Source of the DNA: Phoronis australis
Taxonomy: Eukaryota; Phoronida; Phoronidae
Length of the DNA: 64,000 nt
Direction: 5' to 3'
Assembly: GCA_002633005.1 (NCBI GenBank)
Contig: NMRA01000020.1
Coordinates: 826,803 to 890,802, forward strand
The notes beneath the pieces were generated by a model that made no database searches, was not told the origin of the DNA, and was given only the letters and a program-made list of their open reading frames with translations. Made by a program: the position numbers and the translations under genes. This document shows positions 49,101 through 55,486 of this stretch, one piece after another (position 1 is the stretch's first letter; every line of letters starts with the position of its first letter).

Positions 49101-50583
49101 TTAAGAATTACCATAACCTAACTTATCAGAGTTGGTCATTAACAGAACACTTACCGTTGTGCGGAACCATTACCACGAGAACAAGATCTTCATAGTTGTC
49201 CCAAAACTTACCATGCATAGCAGAATTCTTGTCACGTACAAAGAACCCTTACAACACACAATGTCAAGTGTAACATCTGCACTAAAATTTGTGCATGGTA
49301 AGGGCTTTTGCGAATAATGGTAAAAGCCATGCTTTGTGGTTCATGGTTTGCAGTCCATGCTAGGGATTTGGTTACCACACTGACTAGTTCAAACAAAACA
49401 AATGGGTAACTTAAAAGTGCCATGAATACGCTGCGCATCAAAATGCTGGCTTTTCTTGAAGACCACCAAGTGCAGAAAGCTGTCTTACTCAGATTAGAAG
49501 GGATTTCTATTCTAGAATTATTGACAGTTCATTATTTTTTAAGATTGTCAGCTTAAAATGATCTGCAATCTCAAAGCTTGATTCAAGCAATTACGACCTG
49601 TCAGATCTTCAGAAGCCCAGAAATCCTTTCTAGGGGAGTAAGGAGACCAGTGCTATCAACTCTGTATGGAAACTTAATATATTTTATTTTTTATAGCAGC
49701 TACATGTAAGTATTAGCAACTAAACAACGTGTAGTGTTGGAAGAAATGTGTTTGACATTCAAAAACCCCAGTGGAAAAACATAATTTGTATAGTTGTATG
49801 TGACGTTTTAACAGCCTGGAATGCATTCCTAAGGGTTAAGGCAACTGTTTTAGTGACATTTTGGGTTAAAGTACAATTTGCTGGTTTTTGTAAATACATT
49901 TCAAGTGATCATTAAAATCGGGGATTCTAAGTATGCATGCGTCACTCTGAAAGTGACTTTCGTTACCTGAATAATTCCATACCAGTTTGTTACAAGTTGA
50001 CGTCCACTATGACAAATCCGATAACACAATCTGTGTGTGGCAAAAGATGGTGCAGATTGATTTGGGCTGTGAACGTCACTTTTGGAGTGACTCATGCATA
50101 ATTGATTTAGACCTCGGGTTAAGCTTAAAAGTTTATTGAGGATAAGCAGAAAACTGGTTTCCAAGGATGACAATAAAATGGTTGCCTTCCATTTAAGGAC
50201 TGTGAATCGCAGTGTCTGGAGTCTAGGAGATTTATCTGGGTTGAAAATGGCATTTTGCTTATATTAAGGTGGCCTACATGTTCTTGTTGAAGTTTGTTGC
50301 TCATTTCATTTGTGGCTTTTTTGAGATGTGTTCATTTCGATTGATATCTTGATTAATCTTACAGGAAGATGTTTACGATTCCTTACAGAAACCAAGTTCA
50401 GTGAATGAATGGCTTCTGGATATTGGTCTACCTTGTTACATTCGTGCATTTTTGGACAACGGATGGGACAGCTTCCAGTTTGTTGGAGAGATAACTGAGG
50501 ATGACCTTGAGGATATTGGTGTGAGTCTGTCTGAGCACCGGGAGAGAATAATTACCAGCCTTTGTCAACTGGGGATGAAATGA
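21983..50583 (+). CDS. INPPL1: SHIP-type inositol polyphosphate 5-phosphatase (SH2–5-phosphatase–C2–SAM), complete, 19 exons
   Basis: Nineteen phase-compatible exons join to 3570 nt and 1189 residues. Enzymes of this family remove the 5-phosphate of PtdIns(3,4,5)P3 at the inner plasma membrane and so dampen PI3K signalling. The SH2 domain spans about 1–110, with FLVRDS and phosphotyrosine-binding R35. A helical linker follows at 150–310 and a PH-like region at 310–410. The 5-phosphatase domain spans about 411–735: GSFNMG 416–421, GTQE 457–460, NCHLTSG 546–552, FWFGDLNYR 593–601, PSWCDR 675–680, TSDH 704–707. C2 covers about 745–865. The tail has SH3-ligand-like PPVPPRS (934) and PPPIPEK (1099) and a YIYSEV (986). 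SAM spans about 1125–1189. The SAM domain matches SHIP2; the length matches SHIP1. It may descend from the gene before the vertebrate SHIP1/SHIP2 split. Motif 1 reads GSFNMG rather than the usual GTWNMG, and no NPxY is seen. The start is chosen because TGA lies in frame 9–11 bases upstream. Confidence 0.95.
22431..22494 (+). CDS. INPPL1: SHIP exon 2: SH2 middle
   Basis: Residues 49–70, a 64-nt exon after TATCTAG. It carries VYQYRIL, matching the histidine/tyrosine strand of SHIP SH2 domains, and ends in phase 0. Confidence 0.92.
22495..24525 (+). other. SHIP intron 2
   Basis: A 2.0 kb intron without a recognised exon, RNA or repeat. Short frames at 23226–23871 lack motifs and splice phase for the gene. 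Confidence 0.6.
24526..24676 (+). CDS. INPPL1: SHIP exon 3: SH2 C-terminal part
   Basis: Residues 71–121. LAQLVHEYKQRGESNSLVCA is the final helix and strand of the SH2 domain; an acidic linker follows. The donor GTAAGT is in phase 1. Confidence 0.93.
25338..25437 (+). CDS. INPPL1: SHIP exon 4: linker
   Basis: Residues 121–154, acidic then helical (VVSQQLQKKFSHL). The phase 1 to phase 2 match with its neighbours is the main support, since the linker is poorly conserved. Confidence 0.85.
25690..25950 (+). repeat. Dispersed repeat R3, copy 1
   Basis: It shares about 200 bp with the reverse complement of 54040–54230, including the block AGAAACAAAAACTCCGAAAA, a following GTCCACTNAAAA-like stretch, and CGAGCC-type G/C-rich ends. 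It lies in SHIP intron 4. Class unknown. Confidence 0.7.
26428..26568 (+). CDS. INPPL1: SHIP exon 5: helical linker
   Basis: Residues 154–201. HLTHLRKLLTHAAKDFNK aligns with the HLPHLTRTL segment of vertebrate SHIP2. The acceptor is TTTCAG and the donor GTGAGA. Confidence 0.9.
26697..27962 (+). repeat. Repeat R1, most complete copy (SHIP intron 5)
   Basis: It starts TTTTTATGTGCCCACGTATT and ends with CGTGGGCGCATTTCAACGCT followed by a CTTGT. The two ends contain a short inverted pair, ATGTGCCCAC and GTGGGCGCAT. Inside are about six diverged modules of roughly 150 bp. Each has GGATTTTCATGAAATTTGGC-like and CCGCCAAACC-like lines and closes with a CTCF-like core: GCGCCACCTAGTGGC 27034–27048, GGCGCCTTCTAGTGGC from 27191, GCGCCGCCTACTGGC from 27433, GCGCCATCTAGTGGC 27860–27874. 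No coding capacity is seen. Confidence 0.85.
29225..29762 (+). repeat. Dispersed repeat R2, copy 1 with nested insert
   Basis: It begins CAGACGTGAGGGGTGCTAAA and ends near GGATGTCGCCGTCATGG; it matches the reverse complement of 54719–54990. The match breaks at about 29272 and resumes at about 29551, so roughly 280 bp have been inserted in this copy. It lies in SHIP intron 5. Confidence 0.8.
30042..30138 (+). CDS. INPPL1: SHIP exon 6: helical linker
   Basis: Residues 201–233, helical, aligning with the vertebrate helix that contains EVDKVLSGLEILSKVF. It is preceded by a strong pyrimidine tract and ends phase 0. Confidence 0.9.
30480..30680 (+). repeat. Repeat R1 fragment (SHIP intron 6)
   Basis: It shows the R1 module lines CTATCTGCCAACC, AAGGATCATTATGAAATTTC and TCGTGAAATTTG in the sense orientation. 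Both ends of the element are missing. Confidence 0.55.
30874..30954 (+). CDS. INPPL1: SHIP exon 7: helical linker
   Basis: Residues 234–260, a 27-codon phase 0 exon coding for METFLERLGQCKEIVETVEEK, which matches the ESLVLKLSVLKDFLSGIQ helix of SHIP2. Confidence 0.9.
30955..33646 (+). other. SHIP intron 7
   Basis: A 2.7 kb intron. At 33095–33150 it carries AAAATAAGTCT and flanking bases that resemble the terminal repeat of the MITE at 59421. Otherwise nothing is recognised. Confidence 0.5.
33647..33796 (+). CDS. INPPL1: SHIP exon 8: Ser-rich loop before PH-like region
   Basis: Residues 261–310, exactly 50 codons, phase 0 at both ends, with acceptor ATTTAAG and donor GTACAA. It is easily missed because a longer minus-strand frame overlaps it. 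The start AIQAAKS and end IIAPSSFE continue into VKL of exon 9, matching KALQDMSS and IPVQAFEVKL of vertebrate SHIP2. Confidence 0.85.
34409..34541 (+). CDS. INPPL1: SHIP exon 9: PH-like region, first part
   Basis: Residues 311–355. INLTVDVHAGKLYAVR matches the FTLSVDVEGGRLVLLR strand pair of SHIP2. Donor GTAAAA, phase 1. Confidence 0.93.
35180..36465 (+). repeat. Repeat R1 copy (SHIP intron 9)
   Basis: The 5' end is GTATGTGGGTGCATATCGCC and the 3' end GTCGTGGGCACATTTCAGTG with CTTGCTCT. Modules end in cores such as GTGCCACCGAGTGGCC (about 35942) and CGCCATCTAATGGC (about 36358). Sense orientation. Confidence 0.8.
36568..36765 (+). CDS. INPPL1: SHIP exon 10: PH-like region end and phosphatase motif 1
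   Basis: Residues 355–421. It contains REREHFCQLVQRMKNIHS and ISVFVGSFNMG. The phase 1 frame requires the TGTGTAG acceptor at 36567, not the CAG eight bases further on. Confidence 0.95.
37443..37639 (+). CDS. INPPL1: SHIP exon 11: 5-phosphatase
   Basis: Residues 421–486, after a CTTACTCTAG acceptor. It carries the metal-site motif GTQE (457–460) and SERDWANKVKAAL. The donor GTAAGT is in phase 0. Confidence 0.95.
37993..38110 (+). CDS. INPPL1: SHIP exon 12: 5-phosphatase
   Basis: Residues 487–526. LIILVRPEHKNKISHV and STVKTGIANALG are near-diagnostic of SHIP enzymes. Donor GTAAGA, phase 1. Confidence 0.96.
38165..38860 (+). repeat. Repeat R1 partial copy (SHIP intron 12)
   Basis: The left end GAGTGGGCGCATTTTTCTGTC is kept and the right end lost. 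Module cores include GTGCCCCCTGTTGGCC (about 38743) and GTGCCCCCTAATGGCC (about 38820). The right part is included in the duplicated 877-bp block. Confidence 0.75.
38628..39504. repeat. 877-bp near-identical block, copy 1
   Basis: It is repeated at 39506–40382 with only two single-base differences noticed; the join is an N at 39505. It lies wholly in SHIP intron 12 and is best read as an unmerged haplotype, so it does not disturb the gene model. Confidence 0.95.
39506..40382. repeat. 877-bp near-identical block, copy 2
   Basis: Second copy of 38628–39504. The 88-codon plus-strand frame found in both copies has no recognised domain. Confidence 0.95.
40481..40577 (+). CDS. INPPL1: SHIP exon 13: 5-phosphatase core
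   Basis: Residues 526–558, with NKGGVGISLYF and the active-site stretch FVNCHLTSG (H548 by count). Phase 1 to phase 2. Confidence 0.96.
41726..41873 (+). CDS. INPPL1: SHIP exon 14: 5-phosphatase WFGDLNYR
   Basis: Residues 558–607. It contains HIFWFGDLNYRVE, the hallmark of type II 5-phosphatases, with the catalytic Asp and Asn. Confidence 0.96.
43096..43195 (+). CDS. INPPL1: SHIP exon 15: 5-phosphatase
   Basis: Residues 608–641. YEPLLQVDQLAKSIAAQEAF matches FEPLLRVDQLNLEREKHKVF of SHIP2. Donor GTAAGT, phase 1. Confidence 0.94.
44308..44393 (+). CDS. INPPL1: SHIP exon 16: 5-phosphatase
   Basis: Residues 641–669. EEEKIMFPPSYRYTRGSDTY matches the FPPTYRYERGSRDTY block. The GTGAGT donor at 44394 was preferred over GT two bases upstream because only it keeps phase 0 with exon 17. 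Confidence 0.93.
44812..44925 (+). repeat. Intronic hairpin with 17-bp perfect core
   Basis: TGACATGGGCAAAACCT (44823–44839) is the exact reverse complement of 44898–44914. Pairing extends imperfectly outward through TCTCAGG/CTGAGG. A third partial direct copy (CCTCGGGTTTTTGAC) lies in the loop. It sits in SHIP intron 16. It could be a small foldback element or a pre-miRNA-like stem. Confidence 0.7.
45743..46746 (+). repeat. Repeat R1 copy (SHIP intron 16), inserted in exon duplicate
   Basis: The exon duplicate on both sides defines its borders: ATTTATGCACCCAC at the left and GCTCTTGT at the right. It contains the usual modules (GTGCCTCCTAGTGGC near 46350) and a nested SINE-like insert at about 45850–45990. 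Sense orientation. Confidence 0.85.
45850..45990 (-). mobile_element. SINE-like repeat with B-box, copy 2, nested in R1
   Basis: It shares CCGAGCTGAGGAGCTAGAAA and GTGCTTTATTAA with 20506–20695. On the minus strand it opens GGGGTTCGAGTTCCACTGG, a good pol III B-box match. It interrupts the first R1 module, which continues after about 45990. Confidence 0.6.
46805..47026 (+). CDS. INPPL1: SHIP exon 17: 5-phosphatase C-terminal motifs
   Basis: Residues 670–743. VPSWCDRVLW and TSDHRPLFATF hold substrate-binding and catalytic residues (D706, H707 by count). A decayed partial copy of the start of this exon lies just upstream. Confidence 0.96.
47731..48852 (+). CDS. INPPL1: SHIP exon 18: C2 domain and proline-rich tail
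   Basis: Residues 744–1117, an unusually long exon (1122 nt). The first ~120 residues form the C2 domain (LKFRLEFHSSCLES, ESYGECVLALKS). The rest is low-complexity and acidic, with PxxP motifs and tyrosine YIYSEV. Phase 0 at both ends; the GTAATT donor is weak. Confidence 0.93.
50365..50583 (+). CDS. INPPL1: SHIP exon 19: SAM domain and stop
   Basis: Residues 1118–1189 plus TGA. VNEWLLDIGLPCYIRAFLDN and ITEDDLEDIGV are typical SAM helices and align with the SHIP2 C-terminus. Confidence 0.94.
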   Translation, partial: EDVYDSLQKPSSVNEWLLDIGLPCYIRAFLDNGWDSFQFVGEITEDDLEDIGVSLSEHRERIITSLCQLGMK

Positions 50584-52870
50584 ACACTGTGATATTGTGC
50601 CGCCACTTTTGCCGTCTGCTCCTTTTGTGGTGCAGTTAAAATTATTTTTGAGCTGATGCCAAACATTCATCTCTTGTTAGCTATGTGCAGTTTCACCTTA
50701 AAAATTATATGATTGTAGTGTCCAGCCAGTTTCAGGGCTCTTTATGCTTTGTGAATAGATTTTTATCAGAACCGCGATGATCTCTATCCCAAATATTGAT
50801 CTAAGTTTCTTTTGCTTGGAACAGACCAATTCCTGCATTATTGATGACTTCACAGCAATCAACCATTGGCTGAGCGGTTGTGCACTAATTTGCAAAGTTG
50901 GCTTCTGGAACTAAACTCATCGTGAAAAGTTATGTTAGGATCATTTGATACCAAAGAATTTTATATGAATTAGCTAACAGCTGTGTAACTGGATTCAGTT
51001 TGGTGCCATATTCACTTTAATTTATTTATACCATACACATTTCCATTGGTCTTAAGTAACACTTTGAAGCATGGTCGATAGCCACCGTTCGAGTTTTGAT
51101 TCAATACGGCCTGGAGGTAAAGTCTACCAACAGAGACCTGGTAGGTTCGGATACAGGGTCGTGGTCAGGGTGCGTGGGAGACACTTCACATCCTTCCATT
51201 ATTTCAATACAAAAATGGCTGAGTGGGGGCTCAAAGCTCCTAGATAGGCAATGTACCTGCCCCTCACTTCTTCAAAAGGATGTGCAGTTCTCCACTTTTT
51301 TGTTATGAAATAAGTTTATGCATTGTCATTGACTTTGGGTTTTCTGTCTACTGTAAAACCTGGTATGCAAAGCCATGGCCTTACAGAAAAATATGGCATG
51401 TGGAGACTATTATAGTGTGACGACCATACCTTTATATTCGAATATAAGGCATACCGTTTCCTCAGATAGTAGGCTTCATTAAAGGTTTTTTTCTTCTGTT
51501 GCCCATCAGCCATGACCAAAATTAATATTTTGGTTAGCTAGAACCCCATTCTATGAAAATATTCAATCAACACAAGAAAAAATACAACCGAGCTATTAAT
51601 AATTGTGAATTTCCTTTTCAAATTAATGTTTACTTTTTGTTCATGTCTCATCTCTCAGCACAAGGCCACGACCATTTATACCAGGTGTCAGGGTAATATA
51701 TGAGGTCTGAAGTTCAAGACACAGTATTTTCAGCATTGTCTGAATCTGTATCTTGTTGGTTACGTGGGTGGGNNNNNNNNNNNNNNNNNNNNNNNNGGGC
51801 GGTGGGGGCAGCTGGAGTATGCTGGTGTTTGGCTTGCCACTGTGAGTAGGCTGCTAACCAGCAAAACACTGTTACAGTTTGATTGAATTGGTTTAGTCTC
51901 AGGACTGGATTAAGCTGAAGATCAAGGTCCCATGCTGTCCTGGAAAGGGGGGGGAGGGATGTACAGACTGTAGCTCACCGGGAGTAGAAAATTGGGATGA
52001 AGGTGTGAGAGCAACTCATCTTAGTATGGTCCAAACTTTTGTGGCTTAGGTACCTGCGAAACCTTAAGCGGACACTGTTAAGATTTGTGTCATCATCTGG
52101 CATGATGCCACCCTTGGGTGATCACACCTGGTGTTGTGAGAATCTGCTGGCCTCTACATTTCTATGGATATGGTCTGTAGAGACTGTCCTGTCAAATGTG
52201 AAATAACATGACTATGTAAACTGTGCACTGAATGTGTATAATATTCTGTTTGAATAGAACCTGTAGGCTACAAATACTTTCATCTTTGTAAACAAAAGTT
52301 TTCTGTCTTACCATTACCAAGACTTGAGTGTGATACTTTACACCTAATGTTTCACAAGGGGAGAAAACTTACCACTGGTGCTCATACACTTACTGCTTAA
52401 CCCCTTGCCATGCACAAACCTTTACCACTGTACAAGACTTGAACTGCACCTACAGTCGGCACACTGGGGCAGTTTTAGCGGAATTGATGGAAATGCATGA
52501 CACAGTTTCTATGTGTCGTTTTTTCGGTAAATTTCTATGGTATTACTGCCTGAATGTGGTTAGTGTTTTGCACTGTCGAGTGTGGTGAGGTTGCTCGCCC
52601 ATTATAACAGTTGGTTTGCAACCCATTCTAAGTTTTTGTCATATTCCAAACGGAGATTAGATTAATATTCGTGTAGGATACATTTTCTTTATTTTTTATC
52701 TCTTATAAATTGTGGGTAGTGCTTTTTGTTCTTCAGGGATGTACTTTGATCTTTCGTCACCTGAGTGTTTGGGGCCGTTCTGACCTTTGATGCATAACAC
52801 TGAGAAAAAAGCAGTCAGTGTGATCTCGTGGTTCTCGTGTAATGCATGTCATAACGCGAGATGGTTTAGG
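50584..52870 (+). other. SHIP 3' flank with a 24-base N gap
   Basis: It presumably starts with the SHIP 3' UTR. Ns occupy 51773–51796 between G-rich runs. No early AATAAA is evident; one lies at 53526–53531, which would imply a 2.9 kb UTR. No coding exon is recognised. Confidence 0.4.
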
Positions 52871-52990
52871 TGGTCTCGTTTTTTCTTGCAAAAGCGTGCT
52901 CTAGGGAACACATCCCTGACACGTTGCTTTACGTGGTCTTGTTTTTTCTTGCAAAACGTGCTCTAGGGAATGCATCCCTGACATGTTGCA
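52871..52990. repeat. 63-bp tandem duplication
   Basis: Two units starting TGGTCTCG (52871) and TGGTCTTG (52934) share TTTTTTCTTGCAAAA, GTGCTCTAGGGAA and CATCCCTGACA. Confidence 0.85.
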
Positions 52991-54039
52991 GTCATGAAGT
53001 GATGTTCAAATTATATTTTGTCCAATTTTAAATGTTCAATGTAATGTTGTAAACCATTTTAGAATATTAATATTCTTATTTTATTGTACATCATTATAGA
53101 TAGCAATTTTAAAAGCTTATAACAATATTAGTTCTGACTTATCAGTCTTATTTTCTATACTGTCAGTTTATAACTTTTCAATATAAGAATACAAATATCA
53201 TAAATCACTAGCAATGTTTCCCTTGTTAGTTGATCTCTATCCTGGCTGAACTTAGTGCAACAATTTAGCGTTGAAGAAATTCAGTTGTACCCTGCGATAA
53301 AGCTTGTGAAATTTTTAAGGTTCTTTATAGGTCCATAGAAAAGTATCCAAATTTGGCTAACTGCGGATCGTCGTATCAGAACTTTCAGATACTACCGTAT
53401 GCTTTATACATACTTTCTCCAAAACGCTGGTAGGAGTTATTCTGGCTACCACTGGCAGAAAGAGGGCTTATGTTCTTTATAAAAATGCATTTAAGGTAAC
53501 CTCATCTCATCTAACATTTATGTCAAATAAAATTTGATCATCCTTGACAAAGTTGTTTTGCTATCATTGTACCTTTCTTTTCATAAACTTTTAAACCTTT
53601 CTAAAAGGTTATGACCCGTAATGCCTGATATGAAATAGACAAGGTTACATTACCCGTTAACGTCAGATTGATATGAAGTATAGAAAATATATACTTTTTT
53701 TATTTTTTTATGTATGTATTATCATTTACAAACAATTACAAAGCAAACAAACAAATAAGTACACCATTCATTCACGCATGCACACCTCAGGAAGGCCATT
53801 CTCATATCTCGTTTAAAGTAAATATCTTCTACATGAAGTTAACATGAACAATAAAATTTTCCCATTTCGCAGAGAAGCTGTCATATACTAAGTTTTTATG
53901 TGCATTTAATTTTTCAGCATTATAGTATTCATAAGTTTTTGTAACGAACTTGAGAAAATTAGGTATACTTTTACGTAGTATAAATTCTATAGTTTTCATT
54001 GTATAATTGGCAAAATACGCAGGCATGTCAGGGCGTCCA

Positions 54040-54230
54040 TGTGCATGCGCGTACCAAGCCTAAGAAGTGGGGGGCTCGAATTTTTGAGAATGTGGAGCTT
54101 TTACCAAGATTCACGTGACTTTTTAGTGGACTTTTGTCTCTTTTGTACCTTTTTTCGGAGTTTTTGTTTCTCTGAGGAGGACCTTTTTACCCACTTCGCT
54201 GAAATGGAGGAGAGGTGGGGGTGGCCGTAA
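54040..54230 (-). repeat. Dispersed repeat R3, copy 2
   Basis: Its reverse complement matches 25690–25950 through the AGAAACAAAAACTCCGAAAA block and flanking lines. It is in the SHIP–MED1 intergenic region. Confidence 0.7.
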
Positions 54231-54718
54231 CCGATCGAGATTGGGCTACTCAATCGGTTGCTTACCTCAGAATCTGCCGATTTACATGTAAATCAAAGAC
54301 AGGTGTAGGTAAATCACCCCATACTGCTGATGTTGTCGTTTCCGAGATAATGAGACCCACCATGCAGCAGCTGGGTTTTCGATGTAATTAAGCCAGGCAA
54401 TACATATTGTTGTATAAGTATAGCCGTGAACCGCTCAGTTGAAAATAATTACTTATTCATTACGATTGATGTGTCATATGCGGACTGCAATACGGGTTTG
54501 CCTGTGAATCACATGACAGGCATGAACTTTAAGTCCATTTCGGGGCCGGTGACGCTTAGTAACCCCGCATGCCGGCCTGCGTTATAGCTGGCAGTCGTCA
54601 GGGCCGTACAAAGGGCCAAATCCACAATAACCAATTCCAACTACTAGAATCCTTAGTCGTACATCAGTTCAGCTGGAAAAACAAATGCGCCCATAGCCCG
54701 GCTTAAGTTGGTCGTGCC

Positions 54719-54990
54719 GGGCGAATCCATGACGGCGCCTCGGACATCCCGTTGCACCCAACTTGTTCCATTGTATAGCCTAACAACAAGTTTGGGAAGT
54801 TTACCTCCCGTAGCCAATTAACTCGCTCCATGATTCTGCCGGGGCGTTGATGGTTAATTGGAGGGCCTGCGCTCTTTTGTTTGATAATTGCTCTAACCTC
54901 CAATCAGATCGTATCTAGCCTGACTGGGGTGGGCTGATAAAAATGAAAGCCAGATATTATCGCACGTTCAGCACCCCTCACGTCTGGAAA
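54719..54990 (-). repeat. Dispersed repeat R2, copy 2
   Basis: Reverse complement of the R2 copy at 29225–29762 without the ~280-bp insert. Shared blocks include AACAAAAGAGCGCAGGCCC and GTCAGGCTAGATACGATCT. Confidence 0.8.
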
Positions 54991-55397
54991 AAGTTACTGA
55001 ACCGACCGTAGGACGCTGCAGTTGATGCATCGGATATGTTGGAGATTTTTTACCGTCGCTCAGTTCTTGTCATACTCTATAAAAGCTCCACAAAATGGAA
55101 GTAACCAATCAAACAGTGTTGCAAACGGTGTATAATCATCAGTTGTACGTCACGTAAAAAGTATAAGCGAGGTTGGGCGACAAAGCGAACGACTCAGTTT
55201 GACCGGTGTCAGACTGGCTCCTGTGAGCTGACATAAACGGAAATTGGTCAAAGCGTTTTCCAGTAGGTTTCTCAATCAGCATTACTTCTGGAAAAAAACA
55301 ATATAAATGTTTTCACAAGCGAAAATAGCCTGATAACCAAACATTTACTGTTTTTTACTGTTTATTGCGGGCAGCTACCGTGCACCTCTGCAAACCA

Positions 55398-55443
55398 CCA
55401 CCAAGTGGCGCTGTATATACATTCAGAGAAATCCAAAATGGCG
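55398..55443 (+). promoter_or_regulatory. MED1 start region: CTCF-like core and YY1-like start site
   Basis: CCACCAAGTGGCGCT (55398–55412) matches the known vertebrate CTCF core at all but two positions. CCAAAATGGCGGC (55433–55445) over the start codon is a standard YY1-type element at housekeeping gene starts. Both are motif matches by eye; no binding data. Confidence 0.45.
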
Positions 55444-55486
55444 GCTGTGGTGGAAGGCCGTCATTTTTCCACCAAAAATGTAGAAG
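55438..55486 (+). CDS. MED1: MED1 exon 1
   Basis: Residues 1–17 (MAAVVEGRHFSTKNVE), weakly conserved. Supported by the ATGGCGGC start context and a phase 1 donor (GTAAAA) that fits exon 2. Confidence 0.75.
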
